A stretch of 64,000 nt of DNA from Brevibacterium iodinum ATCC 49514 (GTDB lineage: Bacteria > Actinomycetota > Actinomycetes > Actinomycetales > Brevibacteriaceae). Below the pieces are notes generated by a model. The model saw only the letters and a list, made by a program, of their open reading frames with translations. It was not told the DNA's origin and ran no database searches. Location of the stretch: positions 35,173 through 99,172 of the forward strand of contig NZ_FXYX01000012.1 in assembly GCF_900169265.1 (NCBI RefSeq), read 5' to 3'. Below are positions 27,600 through 37,493 of the stretch, piece by piece; positions within the stretch are counted from its first letter, which is position 1; each line of letters starts with the position of its first letter. A program made the position numbers and the translations under genes.

Positions 27600-27768
27600 C
27601 CAGGTTGTCCTCGGATTCCCCGTGGGCAACGACGTTAAGCTTATCCCACCCGATTCGCGGAATGCAAAACGAAGAGCAGTGTCCTCGGTCACACGGCGAA
27701 AACGGTGCTTTTCGACGTTTCGCAGGGCCGCCTCGGCGAGGGGATCGGAGTCGCTAGAGTGGGGTGGC

Positions 27769-28116
27769 ATGGAGGCCCTGAGTGATGAGGAGTTCGACGC
27801 GATCCTCGGCGAAGCCCTGGATCTGCTGCCCGCCGGAGTGACCGAACAGCTGGACAATGTCGCCCTGTTCGTCGAGGATCGGCCGGAGAACGGTGATCGG
27901 CACCTGCTCGGCCTCTATGAGGGCACGCCGATCGGGGAGCGGGGGATCGCTGGGTTCGAGATGCCCGACAACATCTTCATCTATCGAGACAACCTCATCG
28001 ACTTCGCTGAGGATCGGGATCACCTGCGCGAGGAGATCGTCGTCACCATCGTCCATGAGATCGCCCATTTCTACGGTCTCGATGACGACCGGCTCCACGA
28101 ACTCGGGTGGGGGTGA
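27769..28116 (+). CDS. Zincin-like metallopeptidase family protein
   Basis: A 115-residue protein with the motif HEIAHFYGLDDDRLHELG near its C-terminus, the HExxH-x-x-G-x-x-D pattern of the small MMP-like/zincin family. The preceding DNIFIYRDNLI strand is also typical. The frame is open to 27592, but that part overlaps tRNA-Glu, so ATG 27769 is chosen. TAGAGT ends eight bases before the ATG. It is cytoplasmic and of unknown substrate. Confidence 0.85.
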   Translation: MEALSDEEFDAILGEALDLLPAGVTEQLDNVALFVEDRPENGDRHLLGLYEGTPIGERGIAGFEMPDNIFIYRDNLIDFAEDRDHLREEIVVTIVHEIAHFYGLDDDRLHELGWG

Positions 28117-28323
28117 GCGTCCCCGGCCGAAGGGGCTGACGGGCTTACCGGCGAGTCACTTGACGTCACGGGAATTGGCGTCCGAAAGCCTACTTCGCCT
28201 ATTGTGGGCGGGTACCTATCAGCACCGATACAACATTCCGTCCGTATCGATGCGGGGACACGGAGCCGTGAAAGCTGCGCCTCCTGGCCCCGCTGACCTG
28301 CGGGCAGGAGGCACTACCCCCTT

Positions 28324-28824
28324 ATGACAGTTGCATCCAAGACTTCCAGTGCGGCGACCCCGGCCGTGCGAGTGCTCAACCTGGCAGGCATCGACTACAG
28401 CCTGCGCAGCTTCGACCACGACCCCGCCACCCGCCGTTACGGTTCGGAGGCCGCAGACAAGCTCGGAGTCAGCTCCGACCAGGTGTTCAAGACCTTGATG
28501 ATCCAGGTCGACGGGCAACCCGTGACCGCGCTCGTCCCCGTCTCCGGTCAGCTCGACCTCAAGGCCCTGGCCTCCGCGCGCGGAGCGAAGAAGGCCCAGC
28601 TGTCCGGCGTCGCCGAGACCGAACGTCGCACCGGCTACCCCGTCGGCGGAGTCTCTCCGTTCGGACAGCGCCATGCCGTGCCGGTCGTCGTCGACCGCAC
28701 AGCGCTCGACCATTCGACAGTGTTCGTCTCGGCCGGCCGTCGCGGTCTCGAGATCGAGATCCGCCCGGAGGATCTCGTCATGCTCACGAACGCCCAGGTC
28801 GCGAAGATCGCCGCGCTCGACTGA
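28324..28824 (+). CDS. ybaK: Cys-tRNA(Pro)/Cys-tRNA(Cys) deacylase YbaK/EbsC
   Basis: The 166-residue editing enzyme shows the YbaK pattern: YGSEAADKLGVSSDQVFKTLM with the invariant Lys, VPVSGQLDLKALA, and GYPVGGVSPFGQR, ending with FVSAGRRGLEIEI. It hydrolyses cysteine mischarged on tRNA-Pro. The 207-bp spacer upstream contains a GGGCAGGAGGC purine-rich patch but no structure I can name. Confidence 0.93.
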   Translation: MTVASKTSSAATPAVRVLNLAGIDYSLRSFDHDPATRRYGSEAADKLGVSSDQVFKTLMIQVDGQPVTALVPVSGQLDLKALASARGAKKAQLSGVAETERRTGYPVGGVSPFGQRHAVPVVVDRTALDHSTVFVSAGRRGLEIEIRPEDLVMLTNAQVAKIAALD

Positions 28825-28859
28825 TCAGCTCTCGCTGATCCGAGCGTCGATCCCCGGCC

Positions 28860-29471
28860 TCACACCCATTCGACCTCACCGACCTCGGGCTCTGCCCGAC
28901 CGGCGGTGAGGTCGGCGTACATCGCCACGGCATCGGCCACCTCGGCGAGGGGAACCAGGACGTCGAGTCCGACCTCACCGCCGTAGTCGGACCGCGTTGC
29001 CCACCCCCGGTTCCCGGCCGCCCGTTCGAGGGCGTTGGCCTGGGCATAGTCGACGTGTGCGGACACAGGGACGCGCTCACGACGGGTGAGGATCCTCGCC
29101 TCATCCACGGCCGCCGAGGTGGCCTGACCGTAAGCGCGCACGAGCCCGCCTGCGCCCAGCAGGGTGCCCCCGAAATACCGGGTGACGACGGCGACGACGA
29201 AGGTCAGATCATGACCGGTGACGACATCGAGGATCGGAGCGCCCGCGGTGCCGGCCGGTTCCCCGTCGTCGCTGAAGCGCTGAGTGCGCGAATCGGTGTC
29301 GAGGACGAACGCCGAACAATGGTGGCGGGCCTTCGGATGCTCGGCGCGCGCCTCGGCGATGACGGACCGCGCCTCGGCCTCATCCGCGGCAGGGGAGAGA
29401 CGGGCGAGGAAACGGGATCTCTTGATCTCGATCTCGGCCTCGACGGGGCTGACGATGGTCCGATAAGACAT
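28860..29471 (-). CDS. yigZ: IMPACT/YigZ family protein
   Basis: A 203-residue protein with the hallmark RFSDDGEPAGTAGAPIL (residues ~66-82) and TRYFGGTLLGAGGLVRAYG (~100-118), followed by a small C-terminal domain. YigZ proteins bind nucleic acid or ribosomes. The exact bacterial role is not settled. ATG 29471 is chosen because TACAGT (29479-29484) lies seven bases before it, a leaderless layout. GTG 29480 overlaps that element. Confidence 0.9.
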   Translation of the reverse strand: MSYRTIVSPVEAEIEIKRSRFLARLSPAADEAEARSVIAEARAEHPKARHHCSAFVLDTDSRTQRFSDDGEPAGTAGAPILDVVTGHDLTFVVAVVTRYFGGTLLGAGGLVRAYGQATSAAVDEARILTRRERVPVSAHVDYAQANALERAAGNRGWATRSDYGGEVGLDVLVPLAEVADAVAMYADLTAGRAEPEVGEVEWV

Positions 29472-29559
29472 GCTCGTCACTGTAGTCGAATGTGTTCTAC
29501 GATGACCCCACGGGCGCGGATTCCGCGCTCATCCCCGGTACTTCAGCGAAAGGGTGACA

Positions 29560-30924
29560 ATGGTGCACCAACCAGGCGAGATCGACCTCGCAGCACTCAA
29601 GGACGAATCCGCAAGGGCCCGTGAACTCGACCGCGCGCACGTCTTCCACTCGTGGTCGGCACAGCGACTCATCGACCCGCCGACCGTTGCCCGCGCCCAC
29701 GGGTCGACGGTCATCGACGGTGAGGGTCGGGAGTTCCTCGACTTCTCCTCGCAGCTGGTGAACACGAACATCGGCCACCAGCATCCGGCCGTCGTGCAGG
29801 CGATCAAGGACCAAGCCGATGTGCTGTGCACGATCAGCCCGGCCACCGTCAACGCGGCCCGTTCCGAAGCAGCTCGCCTCATCACCGAACGGACACCGGC
29901 CGGGCTCGACCACGTGTTCTTCACCAACGGCGGAGCGGACGCGAACGAACACGCCATCCGCATGGCGCGACTGCACACCGGGCGAACGAAGGTGCTCTCG
30001 CGCTACCGGTCCTACCACGGTGGAACCCAGACAGCCGTCAACGTCACCGGTGATCCGCGGCGGTGGGAGAACGAGACCGGAGAATCGGGCGTCGTCCACT
30101 TCTTCGGACCCTTCCTCTACCGTTCGGAATTCCACGCCACTACCGAGGCCGAAGAGGCCGAGCGGGCACTGCAGCACCTGCGTCGGACCATCGAGTTGGA
30201 GGGACCGGCGACGATCGCGGCGATCATCCTCGAATCCATTCCCGGCACCGCCGGCATCATGGTGCCCAGCCCTGAGTACATGCAGGGTGTGCGGGCGCTG
30301 TGCGACGAGCACGGGATCGTGCTCATCGCCGACGAGGTGATGGCCGGATTCGGTCGCTCTGGCAAGTGGTTCGCCTTCGAACACTTCGACATCGTCCCTG
30401 ATCTCATCACCTTCGCCAAGGGCGTGAACTCCGGGTACGTGCCGTTGGGCGGAGTGATCCTCAGCGACGCGATCTTCGAGACCTTCGCAGAACGCGTCTA
30501 CCCCGGCGGGCTGACCTACTCCGGGCATCCGCTGGCGTGCGCCGCGGCGGTCGCGACGATCAACGCAATGGCCGACGAGGGCATGATCGAACACGCCGCG
30601 CATCTCGGGGAGACGATCATCGGACCCCGTCTGCGGCAGATCGCGGAGAATTCGAAGCACGTCGGCGAGGTCCGCGGCATCGGAGCGTTCTGGGCGATCG
30701 AGCTCGTCTGGGACAAGGAGTCCAAGGAGCCGCTGGCGCCTTACGGCGGTGGCTCACCCGAGGTCGCCTCGGTGGTGGCGGCGCTGAAGGAACACGGCGT
30801 CATCCCGTTCAACAACTACCACCGGCTGCACGTGGTCCCGCCGATCAACATCAGCGAAGAGGACCTCGAACGCGGCCTCGGTGTCTTCGAGAAGGTCCTC
30901 ACCGACTTAGACTTCCCCCGCTGA
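29560..30924 (+). CDS. Class III (pyridoxal-phosphate) aminotransferase
   Basis: A 454-residue PLP enzyme. Motifs include FFTNGGADANEHAIRMAR for phosphate binding, YRSYHGGT, the cofactor Asp in LIADEVMAGFGRSG, and the Schiff-base Lys in ITFAKGVNSGYVPLGG. It belongs to the omega-transaminase group acting on amines or beta/gamma-amino acids, such as taurine, beta-alanine or GABA. The start ATG 29560 has GAAAGG about six bases upstream. GTG 29554 is possible. A palindromic repeat follows, shared with the convergent amidohydrolase. Confidence 0.92.
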   Translation: MVHQPGEIDLAALKDESARARELDRAHVFHSWSAQRLIDPPTVARAHGSTVIDGEGREFLDFSSQLVNTNIGHQHPAVVQAIKDQADVLCTISPATVNAARSEAARLITERTPAGLDHVFFTNGGADANEHAIRMARLHTGRTKVLSRYRSYHGGTQTAVNVTGDPRRWENETGESGVVHFFGPFLYRSEFHATTEAEEAERALQHLRRTIELEGPATIAAIILESIPGTAGIMVPSPEYMQGVRALCDEHGIVLIADEVMAGFGRSGKWFAFEHFDIVPDLITFAKGVNSGYVPLGGVILSDAIFETFAERVYPGGLTYSGHPLACAAAVATINAMADEGMIEHAAHLGETIIGPRLRQIAENSKHVGEVRGIGAFWAIELVWDKESKEPLAPYGGGSPEVASVVAALKEHGVIPFNNYHRLHVVPPINISEEDLERGLGVFEKVLTDLDFPR

Positions 30925-30941
30925 CCCTCACCCTCCCAGGA

Positions 30942-30997
30942 CTACCCGACAGCGGCCCAGCAACCTCGCGCGAGGTTGCTGGGCCGCCGTCAGGTAG
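30942..30997. repeat. 56-bp palindromic repeat, copy 5
   Basis: Orientation as copy 2 (flank TAATTAGG on the right). Both arms carry CCCAGCAACC/GGTTGCTGGG instead of CTCAGCAACC/GGTTGCTGAG, a paired change. Two substitutions near the left end are not matched. It lies between convergent aminotransferase and amidohydrolase genes, and its flank supplies the amidohydrolase stop codon. Confidence 0.95.
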
Positions 30998-31000
30998 TAA

Positions 31001-32632
31001 TTAGGGGGTTTGGTGGGTGTAGTTGCCGCCGAGGATTGTCGCGCGGACCGGGATCTGTGCGATCTCGTCCGCCGCGACGTTGCGCGGGTGGGTCTCCAGG
31101 GCGACGAAGTCGGCGAGCTTGCCTCGGCTCAGCGTTCCCTTGTCCGCGCCCTGGCCTGAGGCCTTCGCCGCCTCGACCGTGTAGGCGGCGATCGCCTCAT
31201 CGACGCTCAAGCATTCGGCCGCCGAACCCATGACGTCCCCGTCGCGGGTCTTCCGGGTGACATAGGCTTCGATTCCGCGCAGCACATTCCCGTCGGCACA
31301 CGGTCGATCCGAGCTGCCGGCCATCGGCACACCCGCATCGACGAACGACTTCGCCCGGTAGATCAGGTGCCGGCGGTCCGGCCCGAGCGAAGCGTTCATC
31401 CCGTCCCCGATGCCGTCGGCGAACGCCGCCTGCGGAGTGACGACGATACCGTGCTCGGCCAGCGTCGCCAGATGCTCGTCATGGACCAATGCGGCATGCT
31501 CGATCCGGTTCGGCACCGCCCGCCGGCCATAGCGCTTCTGCGCTTCGACGATGTTGGCGATCGCAGCATCCACGGCGGCATCACCGATGGCGTGCACGGC
31601 CAACGACCAGCCGGAGGCATAGGTGTCGAGGATCTGCTGCCGCAGCACCTCGGCGTCGTCCTGCAGATAGCCGGGGTGGTCCTTTCCCGCGTAGTTCTCC
31701 CGCAGTGCCGCGGTTTCGCCGGACAGGGCCCCGTCCATGAAGAACTTCACGGGCCCGATCGAGATGAGATCATCGCCGAGGCCGGTGCGCAGTCCCGCAT
31801 CCAGACCGATGCCGAACCCGTCGGCGGAGTTCGCCGCGATCGAGTGCAGCCCGTCGGCCTGGGGCATGAGCTGCGCTCGCGCCCGCAGCTTCCCCTCCTC
31901 CCGAGCCCGCAGATAGCCGCTGATCTCAATGGGGGAGTGGCCGATCCAGCCGTAGGCGATTCCGCATTCGCCGAAGGACGTGATTCCTTCCTTCGCGTAG
32001 TAGGCCGTCGCCAGATCGAGGGCGTCGACGACGGTGTCGAGCGAATACGGGCGGATGAGATCCTGCACCAGAGTCTGCGCGGTCTCTTCGATCAGCCCCG
32101 TCGGATGTCCGGCCGCGTCACGCACGACCTTCCCGCCGACCGGCTCCTCGAAACCGGGGTCCAGAATCCCCGCCCGACGCATCGCCTCGGTGTTGGCGAT
32201 CGCGGCGTGACCGGACGTCTGCCGCATGAACAGCGGCCGGTCTCCGGTGATCTCGTCGAGTCTGGCCAGGTCCGGATACTGCCCGTCGTAGTCACGATGG
32301 GCATACCCCGTGGCTTCGATCCATTCCCCGGACGGAGTCGTCGCCGCGGCCTTCTGGAGTGCGGCATACACATCAGGCAGACCGCCGGGCAGCGCCGTGA
32401 CATCGACCGAGGCCAGGGTGAGACCGAACCAGGTCGTGTGGCAGTGGACGTCGTTGAAGCCCGGCAGCACCGTCGCCCCGTCCAGGGACTCGACACGATC
32501 GGCTTCGATGCCGTCGAGCTCCTCGTCGAAGCCGATGATCCGGTTGCCCCACACCCCGATCTTCTGCGCCCGCGGGCGTGTCTGATCAAGGGTGAATGCG
32601 TCGAGGTCGGTGAAGATCGCGTCGATTCTCAT
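31001..32632 (-). CDS. Amidohydrolase, YtcJ-like
   Basis: A 543-residue metal-dependent hydrolase of the amidohydrolase superfamily: GFNDVHCHTTWFG (residues ~56-68) carries the HxH metal ligands, FMRQTSGHAAIANT and HAIGDAAVDAAI supply further His residues, and the C-terminal beta-sandwich contains GKLADFVAL. YtcJ-like members hydrolyse N-acyl or related bonds, and their substrates are mostly unknown. TAAGGT (32639-32644) lies six bases before ATG 32632, a leaderless pattern. Confidence 0.9.
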   Translation of the reverse strand: MRIDAIFTDLDAFTLDQTRPRAQKIGVWGNRIIGFDEELDGIEADRVESLDGATVLPGFNDVHCHTTWFGLTLASVDVTALPGGLPDVYAALQKAAATTPSGEWIEATGYAHRDYDGQYPDLARLDEITGDRPLFMRQTSGHAAIANTEAMRRAGILDPGFEEPVGGKVVRDAAGHPTGLIEETAQTLVQDLIRPYSLDTVVDALDLATAYYAKEGITSFGECGIAYGWIGHSPIEISGYLRAREEGKLRARAQLMPQADGLHSIAANSADGFGIGLDAGLRTGLGDDLISIGPVKFFMDGALSGETAALRENYAGKDHPGYLQDDAEVLRQQILDTYASGWSLAVHAIGDAAVDAAIANIVEAQKRYGRRAVPNRIEHAALVHDEHLATLAEHGIVVTPQAAFADGIGDGMNASLGPDRRHLIYRAKSFVDAGVPMAGSSDRPCADGNVLRGIEAYVTRKTRDGDVMGSAAECLSVDEAIAAYTVEAAKASGQGADKGTLSRGKLADFVALETHPRNVAADEIAQIPVRATILGGNYTHQTP

Positions 32633-32710
32633 ACCGCCACCTTAGTCAGATTCGTTCGCCATCCGCCCCACCGTTCACAACAAACCGTTCACGGCAGGCC
32701 GCTGCTGAGT

Positions 32711-34432
32711 TCACGGCAGGCGCGCCCCGCGAACGGCCGGATCCGTGATGCAGTGCACGAGCGAGAGCCCCTTGTGTGCCAGAGCCTGTTCGAACGCGTC
32801 CCGGAAATCCAAGGTGCGTTCGACGCGGATGCCGAGCCCGCCGAAAGCCGTGGCCATGGCTGCGAAATCCGGGTTCTGCAGGGCCGTGGCCGTGGCCCGG
32901 CCCGGATATTCGCGGTCCTGATGACCGCGGATGGTGCCGTAGACCGAATTGTCGTTGAGCACGACGGTAAGGTCCGCGCCGTACTGGACGGCCGTGGCCA
33001 TCTCCTGCCCGTTCATGAGGAAGTCCCCGTCGCCGGCGATGCAGAACACCGCCCGTTCCGGATGGACGAGCGCGGCGGCGACCGCAGCCGGCAGACCGAA
33101 TCCCATCGATCCGTTGCGCGGGCCCAGCGCCGAGGGGAACCCGTGCGTGGGCAGGAACCTGGTCGCCCAGCCGGAGAAGTTCCCCGCCCCGTAGGTGATG
33201 ATCGCGTCGTCCGGCAGCAGATCCTGCACATGGACGAATGCTTCGTCCATGTCGACGAATCCCGCCGAGGCGGCCGACCCCGAGCCTGCCACCTGCGGTT
33301 TCCGCCACGCCTCGAGCTCGGCCCGGGACTCGGCGACCCAGGCCGGCAGCGGCACGGCATCCCCGGCCGCCTCGGACAGGGCATCGCCGAGCGGCGGTTC
33401 GTCGATCGAGCCGTCGGAGGACACCGAATATGTGCGGGTTCCCTCCTCGGTGAACAGGGACTGGGCGAACCGGCCGACCGAGGTGACGATGTGCTGGTCG
33501 AGGCGACCGAAGTGGCCGTGCGCATCGGCATCGGGGCCGATGACGACGGTGCGCTGGTCGACTCCATTCGTGAAGCCGTCGGTGGCCACGTCAGTGCGGA
33601 CACAGCCCAAGAAGATGTGCAGGTCCGCCTCGGCGAGGGTGCGCTTGGCCACGGGGGACGCACCATAGCCCAAGATGCCGAGGAAGTTCGGACTGTCGTG
33701 GTCGATGCCGTCATAGGCGCGGAAGGTGCCGAGCACCCCGAGGCCGCGGTCGCGTGACCATTGGGCGATGCGCCGCGAGGTCGACGGGGACCAGTCCTCG
33801 CCGCCGATGATGAGCACGGGGCGGTCGGCAGCGGTGATGCGGGCACGCAGCTCCGTGACGTCCCCGGCATACGGTGAGGCCGATCCATGCACGCGAGGGG
33901 GCAGCACCGTCCCCGAACTCGGGCGGACGAGGACCTCTTCGGGCAGACCGACGATGACGGGACCGGGCCGCCCGGTCACGGCGGTGTGCATGGCGTCGAC
34001 GACCACCTCGGCGGCCTTATCGGGATCATCGAGGGTGAGCACCTTCTTCGCGGTCGAAGAGAACCAGCCGTCCAGGTCGAATTCCTGGAAGGATTCGCGG
34101 CTGCGATGATCGGTGGGGATGAGGCCGACGAAGACGACGAGAGGGGTCGCATCCTGGTACGCGGTGTGGACGCCGACCTTGACGTTCGCCGCACCGGGAC
34201 CACGCGTAACCATGGCGATGCCGGGAACCCCGGTCATCCGCCCCTCGGCGACGGCCATGTATGCGGCCCCGCCCTCCTGGCGGCAGACGATCGGGGTGAT
34301 AGCCGAATCGCGGAGACCATCGATGACATCGAGATACGACTCGCCGGGAACCAGATAAGTGCGAGTGACTCCGTGTGCTTCAAGTTCCTCGACGATGAGA
34401 TGACCTGCAGAAAGAGACGCGGAGGTGTCCAT
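32711..34432 (-). CDS. Thiamin-diphosphate-dependent enzyme, acetolactate-synthase-like
   Basis: The 573-residue protein has the three-domain TPP layout. The catalytic Glu-region is CRQEGGAAYMAVAEG (residues ~50-64). The C-terminal TPP motif begins CIAGDGDFLMNGQEM and ends VVLNDNSVYG. It probably decarboxylates or ligates a 2-oxoacid. It is not accompanied by ilvN or ilvC, so it is unlikely to be the biosynthetic acetolactate synthase. It is divergent from a large PLP decarboxylase, with 188 bp between the two starts. Confidence 0.88.
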   Translation of the reverse strand: MDTSASLSAGHLIVEELEAHGVTRTYLVPGESYLDVIDGLRDSAITPIVCRQEGGAAYMAVAEGRMTGVPGIAMVTRGPGAANVKVGVHTAYQDATPLVVFVGLIPTDHRSRESFQEFDLDGWFSSTAKKVLTLDDPDKAAEVVVDAMHTAVTGRPGPVIVGLPEEVLVRPSSGTVLPPRVHGSASPYAGDVTELRARITAADRPVLIIGGEDWSPSTSRRIAQWSRDRGLGVLGTFRAYDGIDHDSPNFLGILGYGASPVAKRTLAEADLHIFLGCVRTDVATDGFTNGVDQRTVVIGPDADAHGHFGRLDQHIVTSVGRFAQSLFTEEGTRTYSVSSDGSIDEPPLGDALSEAAGDAVPLPAWVAESRAELEAWRKPQVAGSGSAASAGFVDMDEAFVHVQDLLPDDAIITYGAGNFSGWATRFLPTHGFPSALGPRNGSMGFGLPAAVAAALVHPERAVFCIAGDGDFLMNGQEMATAVQYGADLTVVLNDNSVYGTIRGHQDREYPGRATATALQNPDFAAMATAFGGLGIRVERTLDFRDAFEQALAHKGLSLVHCITDPAVRGARLP

Positions 34433-34620
34433 ACCCCATGCTTATCATCATTTCGCCTCCTGTGGTTGTCTCAACTGCCCACCACCCTGCCCATTCGAAA
34501 CTGTGAGGTCGTATGATCGTGCAACAACGGAATCAGCACGGTCCGCCGACTGAGCCCGTGAGCAGGAAATCCACACCGGACCGGGGTGGGGACTGAGACT
34601 GACAGCCAGGAGGCTCTCGC

Positions 34621-37443
34621 ATGACCGGAATCGACTCCGACCAGGCAACGGCGCAGGAGTTTGAGCCCGCCGACCTCGGCGGCGGCCGCAGGCACGGTCG
34701 CGTCGGAGCCCCCTCGACGCCGCGCCGGGCGCAGCTCGAACGGGACCCGGGGATGCCGGCGAGCACGTGGCGGCTGCGTTCGGACGCGTGGGAGTACCTG
34801 AAGTTCGCGATCAAACGCCTAGCCGTCAGCGGCGGGGACTTCTCGATGATCGCCGAAGACGGCGAGGTGTGGCGCTCGCTGCGTTCGCTGAAGACGATCG
34901 AGCTCTACTGGGCAGGTTTCGGCCAGCGCTATGTCGAGGAGATCACCGACCTGCTCTCGAACGGCGAATTCGACCGCGCGCACGACATGATCACACGTGC
35001 GGTCAATCGGCTCCGGGGCACCACCGTGCCCGACACCGGTGAAGACGACCTCACCGAGGATGAGCGCGCCGAGCTCAAGGACCGCCAGGACACCCGTCCC
35101 CGCTTTGAGGTCCTCATCGTCGACGAGACCACCGAGGGCGGCCGCGATGAGCTGCACACAGACCTGCTCAAACTTCGCAACGCCTCAGACCAGTTCATCT
35201 ACGACTACGTCATCGTGCCCACTGCCGACGATGCGGTGGCGGCGGCCCTGACGAACCCGAACCTGCTCGCCTGCGTCCTCCGCCCCGGTTTCACCGACAA
35301 CACCCGCGAGGTGCTCAGCCGCGACCTGCGCGATTCCATCGAGTTCGCGCACACCTCGACGAAGGAATCGCCGACGGCGCCGATGAGTCCGCTCAATTCG
35401 GTGCGCCGGGTGCTGCGGCTGGCCGACACCCTGGCGAATCTGCGCCCCGAACTCGACCTCTACCTCATGGCAGGCGCCCATATCGAAAGCCTCGCCGGTG
35501 CCCTGACGCACCGGTTCCGCCGCGTCTTCCGCCGCGAGGACCAGTTCGAACTCCACCTGTCCCTGCTGCGCCGCATCCAGCACCTCTACGACACTCCGTT
35601 CTTCGATGCGATCCGTGAGCACGCCCGCCGCCCCGCCGGTGTCTTCCATGCACTGCCCGTCTCCCGCGGCGGCTCCGTCGTCGGGTCCAAGTGGATCGGC
35701 GACTTCGTCGACTTCTACGGACTCAACCTGCTGCTCGCCGAATCCAGCGCCACCTCCGGTGAGCTCGATTCCCTGCTCGCACCGGTGCACACGCTGAAGA
35801 AGGCACAGTCGCTGGCCGCCCGCGCCTACGGTGCCAAGCGCACCTACTTCGTCACGAACGGGACGTCGACGGCGAACAAGATCGTCCACCAGGCCGTCGT
35901 CTCACCCGACGAGGTCGTCATGGTCGACCGCAACTGCCACAAGTCCCACCACCATGCGCTCATGCTCACCGGTGCCCGCACCGCCTACCTCGAGGCGTAT
36001 CCGCTCAACGACGTCGCCTTCTACGGGGCGGTGCCGCTGAACAGGATCAAGCAGCTGCTGCTCGACTACCGGGCCGCCGGCCGCCTCGACGAGGTGCGGA
36101 TGATCACCCTGACCAACTGCACCTTCGACGGCATCGTCTACGACCCCTACAAGGTCATGTCCGAATGCCTGGCGATCAAACCCGACCTCGTCTTCCTCTG
36201 GGACGAAGCCTGGTTCGCCTTCGCCCGATTCCATCCGGTCACCCGCAAGCGCACCGCCATGGTCGCCGCGGAGACCCTCGAGGAGAACCTGGCCACCAAC
36301 GCCCATGCCGCGGCGTACCGGGAGCAGCAGAAGCGCCTGTTCGATCCCGAGACCGGTGCCCCCGCCCCCGATTCGGTGTGGCTGGAAGAGGACCTGCTGC
36401 CGCCGCCGGACGCGACGATCCGCGTGTACGCGACCCAGTCGACACACAAGACGCTGACCGCACTGCGCCAGGGATCGATGATCCACGTCTACGACCAGGA
36501 GTTCTCGACCGGCGCCGAGGAGGCCTTCCACGAGGCGTACATGACCCACACCTCGACGTCGCCGAACTACCAGATCCTCGCATCCCTCGACCTCGGTCGC
36601 AGGCAGGTGGAGATGGAGGGCTTCGCGCTGGTGCAGAAGCAGCTTGACCTGGCGATGAGTCTGTCTTCGGCGATCGCCAGGCATCCTCTGCTGAAGAAGA
36701 CGTTCAAGGTGCTCACCGCCGCCGATCTCATTCCCGAGGAGTACCGGGTCACCGAGCGGACGATGCCGCTGCGCGATGGGCTCTCCACGATGTGGGACGC
36801 CTGGGTTCGCGACGAATTCGTCGTCGATCCCAGCCGCATCACCGTCGAGATCTCGGGCACGGGAGTCGACGGGGACACGTTCAAACACGAACATCTCATG
36901 GACCGCTACGGCATCCAGGTGAATAAGACGAGCCGGAACACCGTGCTGTTCATGACGAACATCGGCACCTCACGCTCGGCCATCGCCTACCTCATCGAGG
37001 TGCTGGTCAAACTGGCGGGGATGTTCAATGATCCGCACGAACTCCACGAACAGGACGCGCTGACCGAACCGGCCGCGGTGATGCCCCCGCTGCCGGACTT
37101 CTCGGCCTTCGCCCCCGACTACGCGGCCGAGGTGCCCGCCGACGACCCGTCGAAGCAGCTGCCCGACGGCGACCTGCGCACCGCCTACTATGCGGGTCTG
37201 CGTCGCCAGAACATCGAGCATGTGCTGCCGCATGAGCTGCGACGCAGGGTCGAGAACGGGGAACATCCGGTCTCGGCCGGATTCGTCACCCCGTACCCGC
37301 CCGGGTTCCCGGTGCTCGTGCCCGGACAGGTCATCACCGCCGAGGTGCTCGACTTCATGTCTGCGCTCGACACCCGTGAGATCCACGGCTACGACTCCCG
37401 CCTGGGCTACCGCGTCATCCTCAAAGAGGTCCTGGAGAACTGA
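34621..37443 (+). CDS. Orn/Lys/Arg decarboxylase-family PLP enzyme, large form
   Basis: This 940-residue protein is longer than typical lysine/ornithine decarboxylases (~710-750). The first ~300 residues are an added helical and receiver-like region containing an internal acidic stretch. The PLP domain follows, with FVTNGTSTANKIVHQAV, the NCHKSHHHAL loop, LWDEAWFAFARF for cofactor binding, and the Schiff-base Lys in QSTHKTLTALRQGS (~residue 613). The C-terminal domain ends GYRVILKEVLEN. It should decarboxylate a basic amino acid to a polyamine precursor. AGGAGG lies nine bases before the ATG. Confidence 0.9.
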   Translation: MTGIDSDQATAQEFEPADLGGGRRHGRVGAPSTPRRAQLERDPGMPASTWRLRSDAWEYLKFAIKRLAVSGGDFSMIAEDGEVWRSLRSLKTIELYWAGFGQRYVEEITDLLSNGEFDRAHDMITRAVNRLRGTTVPDTGEDDLTEDERAELKDRQDTRPRFEVLIVDETTEGGRDELHTDLLKLRNASDQFIYDYVIVPTADDAVAAALTNPNLLACVLRPGFTDNTREVLSRDLRDSIEFAHTSTKESPTAPMSPLNSVRRVLRLADTLANLRPELDLYLMAGAHIESLAGALTHRFRRVFRREDQFELHLSLLRRIQHLYDTPFFDAIREHARRPAGVFHALPVSRGGSVVGSKWIGDFVDFYGLNLLLAESSATSGELDSLLAPVHTLKKAQSLAARAYGAKRTYFVTNGTSTANKIVHQAVVSPDEVVMVDRNCHKSHHHALMLTGARTAYLEAYPLNDVAFYGAVPLNRIKQLLLDYRAAGRLDEVRMITLTNCTFDGIVYDPYKVMSECLAIKPDLVFLWDEAWFAFARFHPVTRKRTAMVAAETLEENLATNAHAAAYREQQKRLFDPETGAPAPDSVWLEEDLLPPPDATIRVYATQSTHKTLTALRQGSMIHVYDQEFSTGAEEAFHEAYMTHTSTSPNYQILASLDLGRRQVEMEGFALVQKQLDLAMSLSSAIARHPLLKKTFKVLTAADLIPEEYRVTERTMPLRDGLSTMWDAWVRDEFVVDPSRITVEISGTGVDGDTFKHEHLMDRYGIQVNKTSRNTVLFMTNIGTSRSAIAYLIEVLVKLAGMFNDPHELHEQDALTEPAAVMPPLPDFSAFAPDYAAEVPADDPSKQLPDGDLRTAYYAGLRRQNIEHVLPHELRRRVENGEHPVSAGFVTPYPPGFPVLVPGQVITAEVLDFMSALDTREIHGYDSRLGYRVILKEVLEN

Positions 37444-37493
37444 GCGAGATCGACCATGCAGACCACCCGGCTTGCCGGGTCGGGGGAGGCTGT

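Noticed and set aside
28117..28323. Riboswitch upstream of ybaK
   Set aside because: The spacer has G-rich patches and short pairings but nothing matching a known class.
31367..33757. A 796-codon open frame on the plus strand over the amidohydrolase and TPP-enzyme genes
   Set aside because: It is antisense to two clearly recognised enzymes, is Arg/Gly/His-rich, and shows no domain. Long antisense frames are normal at this GC content.
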